In this document: one piece after another, positions 17,198 through 25,890 of the stretch
How positions within the stretch are numbered: the stretch's first letter is position 1
Layout: the number at the start of each line of letters is the position of its first letter
Source of the DNA: an uncultured Roseicyclus sp.
Lineage (GTDB): Bacteria > Pseudomonadota > Alphaproteobacteria > Rhodobacterales > Rhodobacteraceae
Assembly: GCA_947494975.1 (NCBI GenBank)
Contig: CANLXA010000001.1
Coordinates: 992,001 to 1,056,000, forward strand
Direction of reading: 5' to 3'
Length of the DNA stretch: 64,000 nucleotides
The notes under the pieces: model-generated
What the model was told of the DNA's origin: nothing
Database searches by the model: none
The model's input: only the letters and a program-made list of their open reading frames with translations
Made by a program: the position numbers and the translations under genes

Positions 17198-19153
17198 TCA
17201 GGCGCTGCGGGGGATCTGGCTGCCTTCCGACGGGATCGTGATCGGGGCGCCGGTTTCGATCATCTTGATCACGTCGCCGCGGGCCATGGGGCGGGCGATG
17301 CCGAAGCCCTGCAGGCGGTAGCAGCCATGCCGGTAGAGGAATTCGGCCTGTTCGGCGGTCTCGATCCCTTCGGCCAGCGTGCCGACGCCCAGTTCATCGC
17401 AGAGCCGCAGAATGGAGGTGGTGATGATCCGCGCGGAGCGGTCGTGCACGACATTGGCCACGAGGGAGCGGTCCAGCTTGACGCCGCTGACATCGAGCTG
17501 GCCGAGATGGGCGAGGCCCGCATAGCCGACGCCGAAATCGTCGAGATAGACGGAAAAGCCCTGTTGGCGCAGCTCGTTGATCCGGGCGGCGGCAAGCGAG
17601 TCGGTGGTGTCCGGGCCGAAGAACGTGGTCTCCAGCACCTCCGCCACCAGCGCCTCGGAGGGCAGGCCGGCGTCGCGGGCGACGCGCTCCAGCCGGGCCA
17701 TGAAATCGGGATGGGCCAGGGCCTCGGACGAGGTATTGAAGGCGCCGCGGACGCGGTGGCCGCGCCGTTCGAGTTCGGCCACAAGAGACGACGTGGCACG
17801 CATGGCGGCGAAATCGATATCGGCCATCCGGTTGAGCCGCGCGGCAAACGGCAGGAACCGGTCGGGCGGGATCACCTCGCCATCGGCGCGGGTCCAGCGG
17901 GCCAGCGTCTCGAAGGAGCGGATCTTGCCGGTGCGGGCATCGAGGATCGGCTGGTAGACGAAATTCACCGCATCGCGATCCAGACAATCGGCGAATTCCT
18001 CCAGCAAGGCATTCTCCACCTCCTGCCGGCTGTGCAACTCGGCATCGTAGCGCGCCACGGAGGGCGCGCCCGGGCGCTTGGCCTCGTAGAGGGCGAAATC
18101 GGCGGACCGGATCAGGTCCTCGGCCTTCATCTCCTGCCCGAGGCTCAGGGCGATACCGATGGACGCGCTGCAGGTCAGGGTCAGATCCCCCCATTCGATC
18201 GGGGTGCGGATCCGTTCGGACAAGGTGTCGGCAACAAGCTGGAGCGTATCGAAATCCGACACGCCGGGGCAGGCCATCACGAATTCATCGCCGCCCATGC
18301 GGCAACACAGATCCCCGGCCCGCGCCGTTTCCCGCATCGCCTCGGCCACATGGATCAGCAGCTGGTCCCCCGCCGCGTGGCCATTGCTGTCATTGATCGC
18401 CTTGAAGTGATCGAGGTCGAGAAAGATCATCCCCATCTGCCGCCCGTCCGGGTCCGGCCGTTCGAGGATCGTTTCCGCCGATTTCAGGAACGCGGCCCGG
18501 TTCTGCAGCGCGGTGAGCGCATCGTGATGGGCGGCATGCATCAGGTAGGATTGCGCCTCTTCCAGCTCCTGCTCGCGTAGGACCTGGGACGTGACATCGC
18601 GCGACACGAGAATGACGCGCTTTTCACCGGCATTGGGACGCACGACCGACAGGTTGAACTCGTTCCAGAAGCGTTCGCCGTTCTTGCGGACGTTCAGGCG
18701 GCGGACAAGCTGATGAAATTCGTAGCTGTCGGTATCGAAGACGTAATTCTCGATCTCCTCCGCGCTGGGTTTGGCATCTTCCGGAAAGCAGAATTCCTGC
18801 GGCCGGCGGCCCACGATCTCCTCCAGCTCGTATCCCATGGTCTGACAATAGGCCGGATTGGCCCACAGGATCCGGGCGTTCATATCCTGATAGACGAGGC
18901 CGTCCTTGGCGTGTTTGGCGACCTCGCGCAGGATGGCCTCCTGCTCGGTCACGTTTTCCAGCGTCCGTTCGACGCCTTCCAGCGTGCGCTTGGCGCGGCG
19001 CGTTACCCGCATCTTAAAGAACAGGAGAAGCATGTTGCTGATCAGCAGAAGCGCCAGGGCAAACTCCATCGACACCATCAGCCGCGACTGCGCCAAAAGC
19101 GCGTCGAGCAGATCCTGGGCCGTGGCGGCCATGGGCAGAAGGGGTGGAGGCAT
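17198..19153 (-). CDS. membrane PAS-GGDEF-EAL cyclic-di-GMP enzyme
   Basis: About 651 residues. Order: one membrane segment (about 25-45), coiled coil, PAS domain (about 75-195, ILWANPAYCQTMGYELEEI), GGDEF domain with intact MGGDEF (about 286) and EAL domain. The EAL signature is ETL (SFETLARW), with the other catalytic residues present (AFNTS, VLETTFF, DDFGVG, VKLDR, EGIET). It could make or degrade cyclic-di-GMP; both sites look usable. The start is uncertain: ATGs at 19183, 19153 and 19132 all lack a good ribosome-binding site, and a longer frame to 19549 crosses a terminator region. Confidence 0.85.
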   Translation of the reverse strand: MPPPLLPMAATAQDLLDALLAQSRLMVSMEFALALLLISNMLLLFFKMRVTRRAKRTLEGVERTLENVTEQEAILREVAKHAKDGLVYQDMNARILWANPAYCQTMGYELEEIVGRRPQEFCFPEDAKPSAEEIENYVFDTDSYEFHQLVRRLNVRKNGERFWNEFNLSVVRPNAGEKRVILVSRDVTSQVLREQELEEAQSYLMHAAHHDALTALQNRAAFLKSAETILERPDPDGRQMGMIFLDLDHFKAINDSNGHAAGDQLLIHVAEAMRETARAGDLCCRMGGDEFVMACPGVSDFDTLQLVADTLSERIRTPIEWGDLTLTCSASIGIALSLGQEMKAEDLIRSADFALYEAKRPGAPSVARYDAELHSRQEVENALLEEFADCLDRDAVNFVYQPILDARTGKIRSFETLARWTRADGEVIPPDRFLPFAARLNRMADIDFAAMRATSSLVAELERRGHRVRGAFNTSSEALAHPDFMARLERVARDAGLPSEALVAEVLETTFFGPDTTDSLAAARINELRQQGFSVYLDDFGVGYAGLAHLGQLDVSGVKLDRSLVANVVHDRSARIITTSILRLCDELGVGTLAEGIETAEQAEFLYRHGCYRLQGFGIARPMARGDVIKMIETGAPITIPSEGSQIPRSA

Positions 19154-19410
19154 GGGACCCGTGCATTCAGCAAAACCGTGCATAGGGTAGAGCCATGGGC
19201 CACAAGCGCGGGTTAACCGCACCGCAACGACACCTGATTCATTGGCCACAATTTGGTTAGAATGCGACGCAATCCTCCGGCTGCGGCGGCCGTGTAACCG
19301 TCGTGCAACGGTGGGTTCCCGCCGATGACACATCCGTGCAAAACAAATGTGGACAGATTTTCCAATCGCGATTACCCCTGCCGCACCTGATCTGAAACGG
19401 GATCTGACCG

Positions 19411-19467
19411 ATGAATTACTGGACTCCTCTTTGCACGCGCCTTGCCGGCGCAGCATCCGCTCCCTGA
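19411..19467 (+). CDS. possible 18-residue leader peptide
   Basis: Frame beginning MNYWTPLCTRLAG and ending SAP, 18 codons. It is followed by hairpin-prone sequence and, 35 bases after its stop, a canonical terminator. The arrangement resembles attenuation leaders, but the next gene (DUF1127-like) is not biosynthetic and no amino acid is over-represented. The ribosome-binding site is weak (ACGGGATC). It may simply be a frame within a small RNA. Confidence 0.3.
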   Translation: MNYWTPLCTRLAGAASAP

Positions 19468-19501
19468 GGCGCGGCCCGAGGCGGGTATTCATCACCCACC
19501 C

Positions 19502-19537
19502 AAAAGGCCGCCCGTATGTGCGGCCTTTCGTTTTTTT
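19502..19537 (+). terminator. strong rho-independent terminator
   Basis: AAAGGCCGC/GCGGCCTTT, nine perfect pairs, 8-base loop, then CGTTTTTTT. It has no annotated plus-strand gene before it for 15 kb except the leader-like unit, so it implies a short transcript starting in 19250-19410. Confidence 0.85.
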
Positions 19538-19622
19538 GCAGCAGCCCAACCCAATCGATCCGGGCTGAGCAGAGGGTCAGGCCACATCTGCGCGGCGGCT
19601 TTCCATTGAACTGGAGAGCATC

Positions 19623-19847
19623 ATGCAAGCCAAACTGGCCGATACGAAACACACCGATAACCGCGCCACACTCCGTGGCGTGCTGAGGAAGATCGCCGGG
19701 CTGTTCACGCGACCGAACCGGCCGATAAAGCCCCGGGGCCACGAGGTTCCGGACTATCTGCGCCATGATATCGGCCTGCCGCCCGGCGGACCGATCCGGC
19801 ACAGAACATCGGATCCGCCGATGCGCGATCCGTTCCGGTTGCTGTAA
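19623..19847 (+). CDS. small DUF1127-like protein
   Basis: 74 residues. A basic N-terminal helix (RGVLRKIAGLFTRPNRPIK) is followed by VPDYLRHDIGLPPGG, which resembles the L-x-x-HLLRDIGL core of DUF1127 proteins, small arginine-rich RNA-binding or stress-induced proteins of alphaproteobacteria. CTGGAGAGCATC precedes the ATG. The segment after residue 55 is an unusual extension. Its context, downstream of a possible small RNA, recalls the CcaF1-CcsR arrangement of Rhodobacter, but in reverse order. Confidence 0.65.
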   Translation: MQAKLADTKHTDNRATLRGVLRKIAGLFTRPNRPIKPRGHEVPDYLRHDIGLPPGGPIRHRTSDPPMRDPFRLL

Positions 19848-19925
19848 GGCGACCCGGGGGCGGGGCAGATTGACATCGCCCCGCCCCACCCCCCATCAAG
19901 GCCCGCATGTTCTGCGGAGGCCGCG

Positions 19926-20528
19926 ATGCTGCGCCATCACCTGCCCTTTGCCGTTCCGGGCCAGACCATCGGCCTGTTCGGCGGATCCTTCGACCCCCCC
20001 CATGGCGGCCATGTCCATGTCAGCCGCGAGGCGTTGAAGCGGTTCGGGCTGGACCGGGTGTGGTGGCTGGTCTCCCCCGGCAATCCGCTGAAGGCGCGCG
20101 GCCCGGCGCCCCTGGCCAAACGGCTTGCCGCGGCCCGGGCGCTGGTGCGCCATCCGCGCATCGAGGTGACGGATGTCGAGGCACAGATCGGCACCCGCTA
20201 CACGGCGGCCACTTTGGCGCGGCTGCGCGCGCTTTATCCCGGCGTGCGCTTCGTCTGGCTGATGGGGGCCGACAACCTGACGCAATTTCACCATTGGCAG
20301 GATTGGGACCAGATCATGTGCAATGTGCCCGTCGGCGTGCTGGCCCGTCCGGGGGACCGGATCTCGGCCCGGACATCGGTGGCGGCGCAGCGATTTCGGA
20401 GCGCCAAGATCCCGGCCTCAGCGGCGCCTTTGCTGGGGCGGCTGGATGCGCCGGCCTGGTGTTTTCTGAACGTGCCGATGGTGGATCTGTCTTCCTCGGC
20501 GATCCGGGCGCGGGGCGATTGGGGATAG
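19926..20528 (+). CDS. nadD: nicotinate-nucleotide adenylyltransferase
   Basis: 200 residues. Joins nicotinate mononucleotide and ATP to nicotinate adenine dinucleotide in NAD synthesis. The nucleotidyltransferase motif [15 protein letters not shown] (residues about 19-33) contains the HxGH-type site. [16 protein letters not shown] and the C-terminal SSSAIRARG are family hallmarks. GCGGAGGCCGCG precedes the ATG. Usually found near proB/rsfS; here it stands between a DUF1127-like gene and a convergent DMT transporter. Confidence 0.93.
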   Translation: MLRHHLPFAVPGQTIGLFGGSFDPPHGGHVHVSREALKRFGLDRVWWLVSPGNPLKARGPAPLAKRLAAARALVRHPRIEVTDVEAQIGTRYTAATLARLRALYPGVRFVWLMGADNLTQFHHWQDWDQIMCNVPVGVLARPGDRISARTSVAAQRFRSAKIPASAAPLLGRLDAPAWCFLNVPMVDLSSSAIRARGDWG

Positions 20529-20571
20529 GGGGGCGGGTGGTCCAGCGCCGCTCCGGATCGGACGATTTCTT

Positions 20572-21417
20572 CTACCCCCGCCGCACCACCAGCGAGGCGA
20601 GGCCCGAGGCCAGCAACAGGCCGAGCCCCAGAAGGGCGATTCGGTCGGGCATCGCGCCGAAGACAAGCAGACCGAAAAGCGTGGCCCAGATCAGCTGCGT
20701 ATAGACGAAGGGTGCCATCCGGCTCGCCTCCGCCATGCGGTAGGCGATGATCAACAGGAAGTTGCCGAGCATCGAGAAGGCGGCGGAGGCGAGTGTGAGC
20801 GCGCCGATGCTGGCGGTGATCTCGGGCATGGCCCGGATGCCGGGGATGGCCAGCACGAGCCCGCCGATGGCCAGTTGCGAAAACAGCAGCGCGCGGGGGC
20901 GCGCGACACCGGCCATCCAGCGGCTCATCACCAGGTAGGCGCCATAAAAAAGCCCCGCCAGAACCGCAAAACCGATCCCCGGTGTCATGCCGAAGCCCGG
21001 TTTGACGACCAGGATCACTCCAACAAACCCGAGGCAGATCAGGCCGAAGCGGAGGACCGAAAACGGTTCGCGCAGAAGCCACACAGACAGGAGCCATGAG
21101 ATGATGGGCCCCACGAAGAACGCCCCGAAGACGTTGGCAATCGGCTCGGTGCTGAGCGCGGTGAGGATCGAGGTGATCCCCCCCACCAGCATCAGGGCGC
21201 GCAGCCAGATGCGCCAATCGGCGAACAGGCGGGGTTCAACCGCGCTCACGACAAAGGGGGCGGCGATCAGCGCGCCAAGGGCAAACCGGCTCCACGCCAC
21301 GAAGACGGGGGCGGCGGCCAGATCCCCGGTCAGCCATTTGCCGGCCGTATCCCCGGCGGGGATCAGGGCCATGGCCAGCAGCATCAGGGGCAGCGCGCGG
21401 AGCGTCGGTCTATCCAT
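20572..21417 (-). CDS. EamA/DMT-family transporter
   Basis: 281 residues, ten hydrophobic segments arranged as two EamA repeats, with the internal similarity typical of the drug/metabolite superfamily (LRFGLICLGFVGVILVVKPG ends the first repeat, LLGLGLLLASGLASLVV the second). Likely an inner-membrane exporter of small metabolites; the substrate cannot be inferred. The start at 21417 gives a normal DMT N-terminus (ALPLMLLAMALIPAGDTAGKW), while a longer frame to 21516 adds a hydrophilic, non-conserved stretch. Divergent from dacB. Confidence 0.88.
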   Translation of the reverse strand: MDRPTLRALPLMLLAMALIPAGDTAGKWLTGDLAAAPVFVAWSRFALGALIAAPFVVSAVEPRLFADWRIWLRALMLVGGITSILTALSTEPIANVFGAFFVGPIISWLLSVWLLREPFSVLRFGLICLGFVGVILVVKPGFGMTPGIGFAVLAGLFYGAYLVMSRWMAGVARPRALLFSQLAIGGLVLAIPGIRAMPEITASIGALTLASAAFSMLGNFLLIIAYRMAEASRMAPFVYTQLIWATLFGLLVFGAMPDRIALLGLGLLLASGLASLVVRRG

Positions 21418-21552
21418 CACCGCACGCCCTACAGCGCGATTGCAATGGGGGAAACCCCGCAGTGCTTTGCACAATTTCGTGTCACTTCGGGGGGTTGAGC
21501 GTGGTAGCCTGCACAAGGTAACCTGCTACAACGCGCCCGACGTATTGATGCC

Positions 21553-23034
21553 ATGATTACACGACGCCTCTTCGCCGGCGGGCTTCTCGCAAGCACCGCC
21601 TCCGCCGCTTTGGCGGGCGCGCCCGAGCGCTCGCTTCGGCCGCAGGTGCGTCCTCTCGGGCTCCTGATCCGCACCACCCCCGACGCCTCCGACATCATCC
21701 GCGATGCGGGCCTGGGCGGGCGTGTGGGCTTTGCGGTGGCCGATGCTGTCACCGGCGAGGTGCTGGAAGTCTCCAACCCGCTCTACCCGCTGCCGCCGGC
21801 CTCGGTGGCCAAGGCCGTGAGCTGCGCCTATGCGCTGGACCGGCTGGGGCCGGGATACCGGTTCCGCACCCGGGTGGTCTCCGACGGCGTGCTCAGCGAT
21901 GGGCGGCTCGACGGCGATCTGTGGCTTGTGGGCTCGGGTGATCCGGTGTTCGACACCGACGCGCTGGCGGGTATGGCCGAGGCGCTGGCCGCGATGGGCC
22001 TGCGCGAGGTGACGGGGCGGTTCCGGGTCGCGACCGGCGCCCTGCCCGAAATCTGGCAGATCGATCCCGCCCAGCTACCCCATGTGGGGTACAACCCGGC
22101 GATTTCGGCCCTGAACCTCAACTTCAACCGGGTCCATTTCGAATGGGAGCGCGAGGGCGAGGAGTACACGATCTCGATGGATGCGCGCTCGGCCAATCTG
22201 CGCCCGGCGGTGCAGGTCGCGCGGATGCAGATCGAGGAACGCACCGTCCCCGTCTATACCTATACCGACGCCGACAACCACGATGCCTGGACGGTTGCGC
22301 GCGGGGCCCTGGGCGATGCCGGAGCCCGCTGGCTGCCGGTGCGCCGCCCCGCCGCCTACATGGCCGAGGTGTTCCAGACGCTGATGCAGAGCCATGGCGT
22401 GCGCCTGCCCTCGCCCGCCTATGACGACCGCGCGCCCGAGACGGCGCTGGTGCTGGCTGAACACGTATCCGACCCGCTGAACGACATCATGCGCGGCATG
22501 ATGCGCTGGTCCACGAACCTGACGGCGGAGGTGGTGGGCCTGATGGCGACGCAGGCCGGAGGCGTGCGGCCCGCAAACCTGACCGAATCAGGCGCCGCGA
22601 TGACCGATTGGATGCGCGACACGCTGGGGGCGCGCAACGCGACCTTCGTGGACCATTCCGGGCTTGGCGTCGGCTCCCGCATCCGGCCGCAGGACATGAC
22701 CCAGGCGCTGATCAATGCAGGCCCGACGGGCACCCTGCGCGACCTGATGAAGGACATCCCCATGCGCGACAGCGCGGGCAACGTGATCGCAGACCATCCC
22801 ATCGACGTGGTGGCCAAGACCGGTACGCTCAACTTCGTCTCGACCCTTGCGGGATATGCCCGCGCGCCGTCGGGCCGGGACCTGGCCTTCACGATCTTCT
22901 GCGCCGACATGGATCGCCGCGATGCCATTCCTGCCGATCAGCTGGAACGCCCGCCGGGCACGCGGACCTATAACGGCGCGGCCAAACGCTTGCAGCAGGC
23001 CCTGATCGAGCGCTGGGGCATCGTCCACGCCTAG
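21553..23034 (+). CDS. dacB: D-alanyl-D-alanine carboxypeptidase/endopeptidase (PBP4, family S13)
   Basis: 493 residues. Trims or opens peptidoglycan cross-links in the periplasm. Active-site motifs are SVAK (Ser 84), STN (about 320) and KTGT (about 421), the spacing of PBP4-type S13 enzymes with the large insert between the first two motifs. The N-terminus TRRLFAGGLLASTASAALAG looks like a twin-arginine-type signal (RR, then hydrophobic run), cleaved near residue 22. This would be an unusual export route for a PBP. Monocistronic. Confidence 0.93.
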   Translation: MITRRLFAGGLLASTASAALAGAPERSLRPQVRPLGLLIRTTPDASDIIRDAGLGGRVGFAVADAVTGEVLEVSNPLYPLPPASVAKAVSCAYALDRLGPGYRFRTRVVSDGVLSDGRLDGDLWLVGSGDPVFDTDALAGMAEALAAMGLREVTGRFRVATGALPEIWQIDPAQLPHVGYNPAISALNLNFNRVHFEWEREGEEYTISMDARSANLRPAVQVARMQIEERTVPVYTYTDADNHDAWTVARGALGDAGARWLPVRRPAAYMAEVFQTLMQSHGVRLPSPAYDDRAPETALVLAEHVSDPLNDIMRGMMRWSTNLTAEVVGLMATQAGGVRPANLTESGAAMTDWMRDTLGARNATFVDHSGLGVGSRIRPQDMTQALINAGPTGTLRDLMKDIPMRDSAGNVIADHPIDVVAKTGTLNFVSTLAGYARAPSGRDLAFTIFCADMDRRDAIPADQLERPPGTRTYNGAAKRLQQALIERWGIVHA

Positions 23035-23142
23035 GACCGGACCACCACCCGCTGCCGCCCGGCCCAATCGCCACACCTGTTGATCCGCATCAACGCCAGC
23101 CGCCCCCTTCCCCGCTACGCACAGCAGCGAAAGGGGATTTGC

Positions 23143-24117
23143 ATGGCGGGCCACGATCTCAACACGCTCGACTGGCTGTTATCCGGTGACGTCTCGATCC
23201 GCTACCAGACCCGCCGCGACCTGATGGCGGATGACAATCCAACCCTGCGCGGGCGGATCGCGACGGAGGGCTGGGGCAAACGGATCCTCGCGTGCCGCAA
23301 GGCCGATGGCGGGTGGGGCGAGAGCTATTATCAGCCGAAATGGACTTCCACGCACTACACGTTGCTGGACCTGAAGGGGCTGCAAATCGCCCCCGACACG
23401 GCCGATTTGCACGAGTTGGTCGAGGCTCTTGCCGCGCGGCATGTGGCCGATGATGGCGGGTTCGGGCATCAGCCGGATTGCAAGAAAAGCGATGTCTGCG
23501 TCACGGGTATGTTCTTGAATTTCGGGTGTTACTTCGGGCTGTCAGAGGCGGCGGCGCGATCGTTCATTGACTTTCTGTTGCCTCTCCAGATGAAAGATGG
23601 CGGGTTCAATTGCCGGTCAAACCGGTCGGGCGCCCGGCATTGTTCGTTCCATTCCACTTTGTCCGTACTGGAAGGGCTTTTGGAGTATCGCCGGGCCGGG
23701 CGCAGGTATCGGCTGGCGGAGATTCTGGCCGCCGAGGCGCGGGCGCGGGAGGTGTTGTTGCAGCATCGCCTGTTCCGTTCGGACCGCACCGGCAGGGTGA
23801 TCCACCCCGATTTCCTTAAGCTGCCCTATCCGGCACGCTGGCGATACAATGTGCTGCGCGCCCTCGATCATTTCCGGGAGGCCGAGATCGCCTTCGATGC
23901 GCGGATGGAGGATGCGCTGGATGCCATCGACGCTCGGCGCAGGGCCGATGGGCGCTGGCCCCGGATGGCCGCCCTGCCGGGCAGGGTTCATGTCGTCATG
24001 GAGCCACCGCGCGGGCCGGGGCGGTGGGCCACATTGCTGGCCTTGCGGGTTCTGGCGGCCTATCGCCCGGCCTCTGCCGGGAAATCCATGCATCTGGGCC
24101 AGTTGAACAGCGCATGA
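23143..24117 (+). CDS. prenyltransferase/squalene-cyclase-fold protein
   Basis: 324 residues from the ATG at 23143, which has AAAGGGGATTTGC before it. Several QW-like repeats of an alpha-alpha barrel are visible (DGGWGESYY, DGGFGHQPD, DGGFNCRSN), plus an RHCSFHSTLSVLEGLLEY helix. The acidic catalytic motif of squalene-hopene cyclase (DxDD) is not seen, so a true cyclase is unlikely. Cysteines in CKKSDVCVTGMFLNFGCYFG could bind metal. No signal peptide. Function unknown. It is followed by a bidirectional hairpin terminator. Confidence 0.65.
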   Translation: MAGHDLNTLDWLLSGDVSIRYQTRRDLMADDNPTLRGRIATEGWGKRILACRKADGGWGESYYQPKWTSTHYTLLDLKGLQIAPDTADLHELVEALAARHVADDGGFGHQPDCKKSDVCVTGMFLNFGCYFGLSEAAARSFIDFLLPLQMKDGGFNCRSNRSGARHCSFHSTLSVLEGLLEYRRAGRRYRLAEILAAEARAREVLLQHRLFRSDRTGRVIHPDFLKLPYPARWRYNVLRALDHFREAEIAFDARMEDALDAIDARRRADGRWPRMAALPGRVHVVMEPPRGPGRWATLLALRVLAAYRPASAGKSMHLGQLNSA

Positions 24118-24121
24118 CGAC

Positions 24122-24150
24122 AAACGGCCACCCGCGCGGGGTGGCCGTTT
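24122..24150. terminator. bidirectional hairpin terminator
   Basis: Twelve perfect pairs AAACGGCCACCC/GGGTGGCCGTTT with a 5-base loop, A-run on one side and T-run on the other. It lies between the convergent genes ending at 24117 and 24172, so it can serve both. Confidence 0.8.
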
Positions 24151-24171
24151 GATCAAATTCGCTTCAGGCGC

Positions 24172-24360
24172 TTACACGTTGATCGTGTTGCCGCCTTTGG
24201 GGCCTGCGATCAGCCAGGCGATGAAGCCCAGAACCGGCAGGACAAGGATCACGAGGGTCCAGATGACCTTGGCGAGCGTCGAGGCTGCCGAAGTCCAGGT
24301 TTTGAAGATCGCATAGATATTTGCGATCAGGACGATGAGGCCGATAATGCCATATTCCAT
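24172..24360 (-). CDS. small membrane protein, PLD nuclease N-terminal (PLDc_N) family
   Basis: 62 residues with two hydrophobic helices and the pattern WTLVILVLPVLGFIAWLIAGPK, typical of the stand-alone PLDc_N family (a membrane module named from cardiolipin synthase). AGGAG lies 7 bases before the ATG at 24360. Inner membrane; function unknown. A hairpin terminator follows. Confidence 0.8.
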   Translation of the reverse strand: MEYGIIGLIVLIANIYAIFKTWTSAASTLAKVIWTLVILVLPVLGFIAWLIAGPKGGNTINV

Positions 24361-24439
24361 TGGTAGCTCCTGTCTCTGTGTCTGCCCTACCAACGGCAAC
24401 AGCGGAGATTTGTTCCAAAGTTTCTGTGACGGGCCGCTT

Positions 24440-25837
24440 CTAGCGGCGGTGGTGGAAGAGCTGCATCTGCCGGATCTGGCGGGCAAACGGCTCCCTCGGG
24501 GTGGCCGAAGCGGGCCGATTCATCACACGGCGCACCAGCACGAAGGACAGAAGGCCAAAGACCACGCCGCCAACGGCCTGGCCGATCAGCACACCCTCTG
24601 CGCCGAGCCATGCGGAAAACGCGATGACCGGCACGATGGTGCCCACCGTGTGCCGCCCCCAATTGACCCAGGTGGATGTGAACGGGTGGCCCAGATTGTT
24701 GAAGCTGGCATTGGAGACGAAGATCATCCCGTTGAAGAAGAATGCCAGCGCCAGGGGGCCGCAGAACAGGAAGACGAGGTCCTGCGCCTCGCCGGTGGCT
24801 CCGAACAGGGCCGCAATCGGCCCGCGCAGGGCAAAGAGAATGGCGGTGACGCTCAACACGACGATGCCGGTGAACAGAAGCGCCTCGTAATAGGTGCGGC
24901 GCACGCGATCCTGCAGGCCCGCGCCGAAATTCTGGCCGACGATGGGGCCGACCGCGCCCGACAGGGCAAAGAGGATCCCGAACGCGACCGGTGTCAGGCG
25001 GCCCACGATGGCCATGCCTGCGACGGCCTCCTCCCCGAACTCCGACATGGCGCGGGTGACGTAGGCCTGCCCGATGGGCGTGGCCAGCTGCGTCAGGATC
25101 GCGGGGCCCGCGAGGCCTAGGATCGGGCGCAGATCGATGGCCAGATCGGGCAGCGTCGGGCGCAGCAGTCCGCCATGGTGGCGGAAAATCGGGATCAGCG
25201 CGACGGCGGCGATGGTGATCCGGGCAATGGCCGAGGCGATGGCGGCCCCGGTCAGCTCCAGATCCAGGCCGAAGATCAGGATCGGGTCGAGCACGGCATT
25301 CACCACACCGCCCGCAATTGTCGCCATCATCGCGCGGCGCGCATCGCCATGGGCGCGCAGGATCGCGCCGCCCACCATCCCCACCAGCAGGAAAGGCAGC
25401 GTGGGCACGATGATCTGCAGATAGCCAACGGCCAGATCCTGCGTCGCCTCCCCCGCGCCCAGAAGGCGCACGAGGGCGGGCAGGTTCACCCAGACGATCG
25501 CCGCGAAGATCGCGCCGAAGACCACCCCATAGGTGAGGACCGTGCCGGACCGGCGCTTGGCCAGAACCTCATCGCCCTGCCCCAGTGCGCGGGCCACCAG
25601 GGCGCCGCCCGCAATCGCCATGCCGATGCCGAAGGAGGTGGTGAAGAACAGGATCGCGCCGGCAAAGCCGACGGCGGCGGCCAGCTCCTCTTTCCCGAGC
25701 ATGGAGATGAAGACCATGTCGATCAGGTCGACAAGGAAGACCGCCATCAACCCCAGCGACGCGGTGAGCGACATCACGGTGATGTGGCGGAAAAGCGAGC
25801 CTTGCAGGAAGACCGCCTGAGCGTTTGCCTGTGCCAT
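24440..25837 (-). CDS. MATE-family efflux transporter
   Basis: 465 residues, twelve hydrophobic segments. Multidrug and toxin extrusion family: an inner-membrane antiporter that exports drugs or metabolites using Na+ or H+. The N-terminal half shows HITVMSLTASLGLMAVFLVDLIDMVFISMLG and AVGFAGAILFFTTSFGIGMAIAGG. The second half repeats the fold (LVFLFCGPLALAFFFNGMIFVSNASFNNLGHP). Normal length. It lies between the PLDc_N gene and the lectin gene, all on the minus strand; no shared role is evident. Confidence 0.92.
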   Translation of the reverse strand: MAQANAQAVFLQGSLFRHITVMSLTASLGLMAVFLVDLIDMVFISMLGKEELAAAVGFAGAILFFTTSFGIGMAIAGGALVARALGQGDEVLAKRRSGTVLTYGVVFGAIFAAIVWVNLPALVRLLGAGEATQDLAVGYLQIIVPTLPFLLVGMVGGAILRAHGDARRAMMATIAGGVVNAVLDPILIFGLDLELTGAAIASAIARITIAAVALIPIFRHHGGLLRPTLPDLAIDLRPILGLAGPAILTQLATPIGQAYVTRAMSEFGEEAVAGMAIVGRLTPVAFGILFALSGAVGPIVGQNFGAGLQDRVRRTYYEALLFTGIVVLSVTAILFALRGPIAALFGATGEAQDLVFLFCGPLALAFFFNGMIFVSNASFNNLGHPFTSTWVNWGRHTVGTIVPVIAFSAWLGAEGVLIGQAVGGVVFGLLSFVLVRRVMNRPASATPREPFARQIRQMQLFHHRR

Positions 25838-25890
25838 CGCCTATCCGTTGCACGGGCCGTTGGCCCGCGCCAGAGGATTTCGGCAGTGGC

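Larger units (their letters stand above)
19154..19622. other. 469-base gene-poor region with a leader-like unit
   Basis: Contains the promoter area of the minus-strand PAS-GGDEF-EAL gene, then on the plus strand an 18-codon frame (19411-19467), GC-rich hairpins and a strong terminator (19502-19537), then the upstream region of the DUF1127-like gene. The plus-strand unit looks like a short transcript of its own, either a small RNA or an attenuated leader. Confidence 0.5.

Noticed and set aside
17198-19549. N-terminal extension of the PAS-GGDEF-EAL gene to 19549
   Set aside because: It would read backwards through the strong terminator unit and is not protein-like; a start near 19153 fits the membrane segment.
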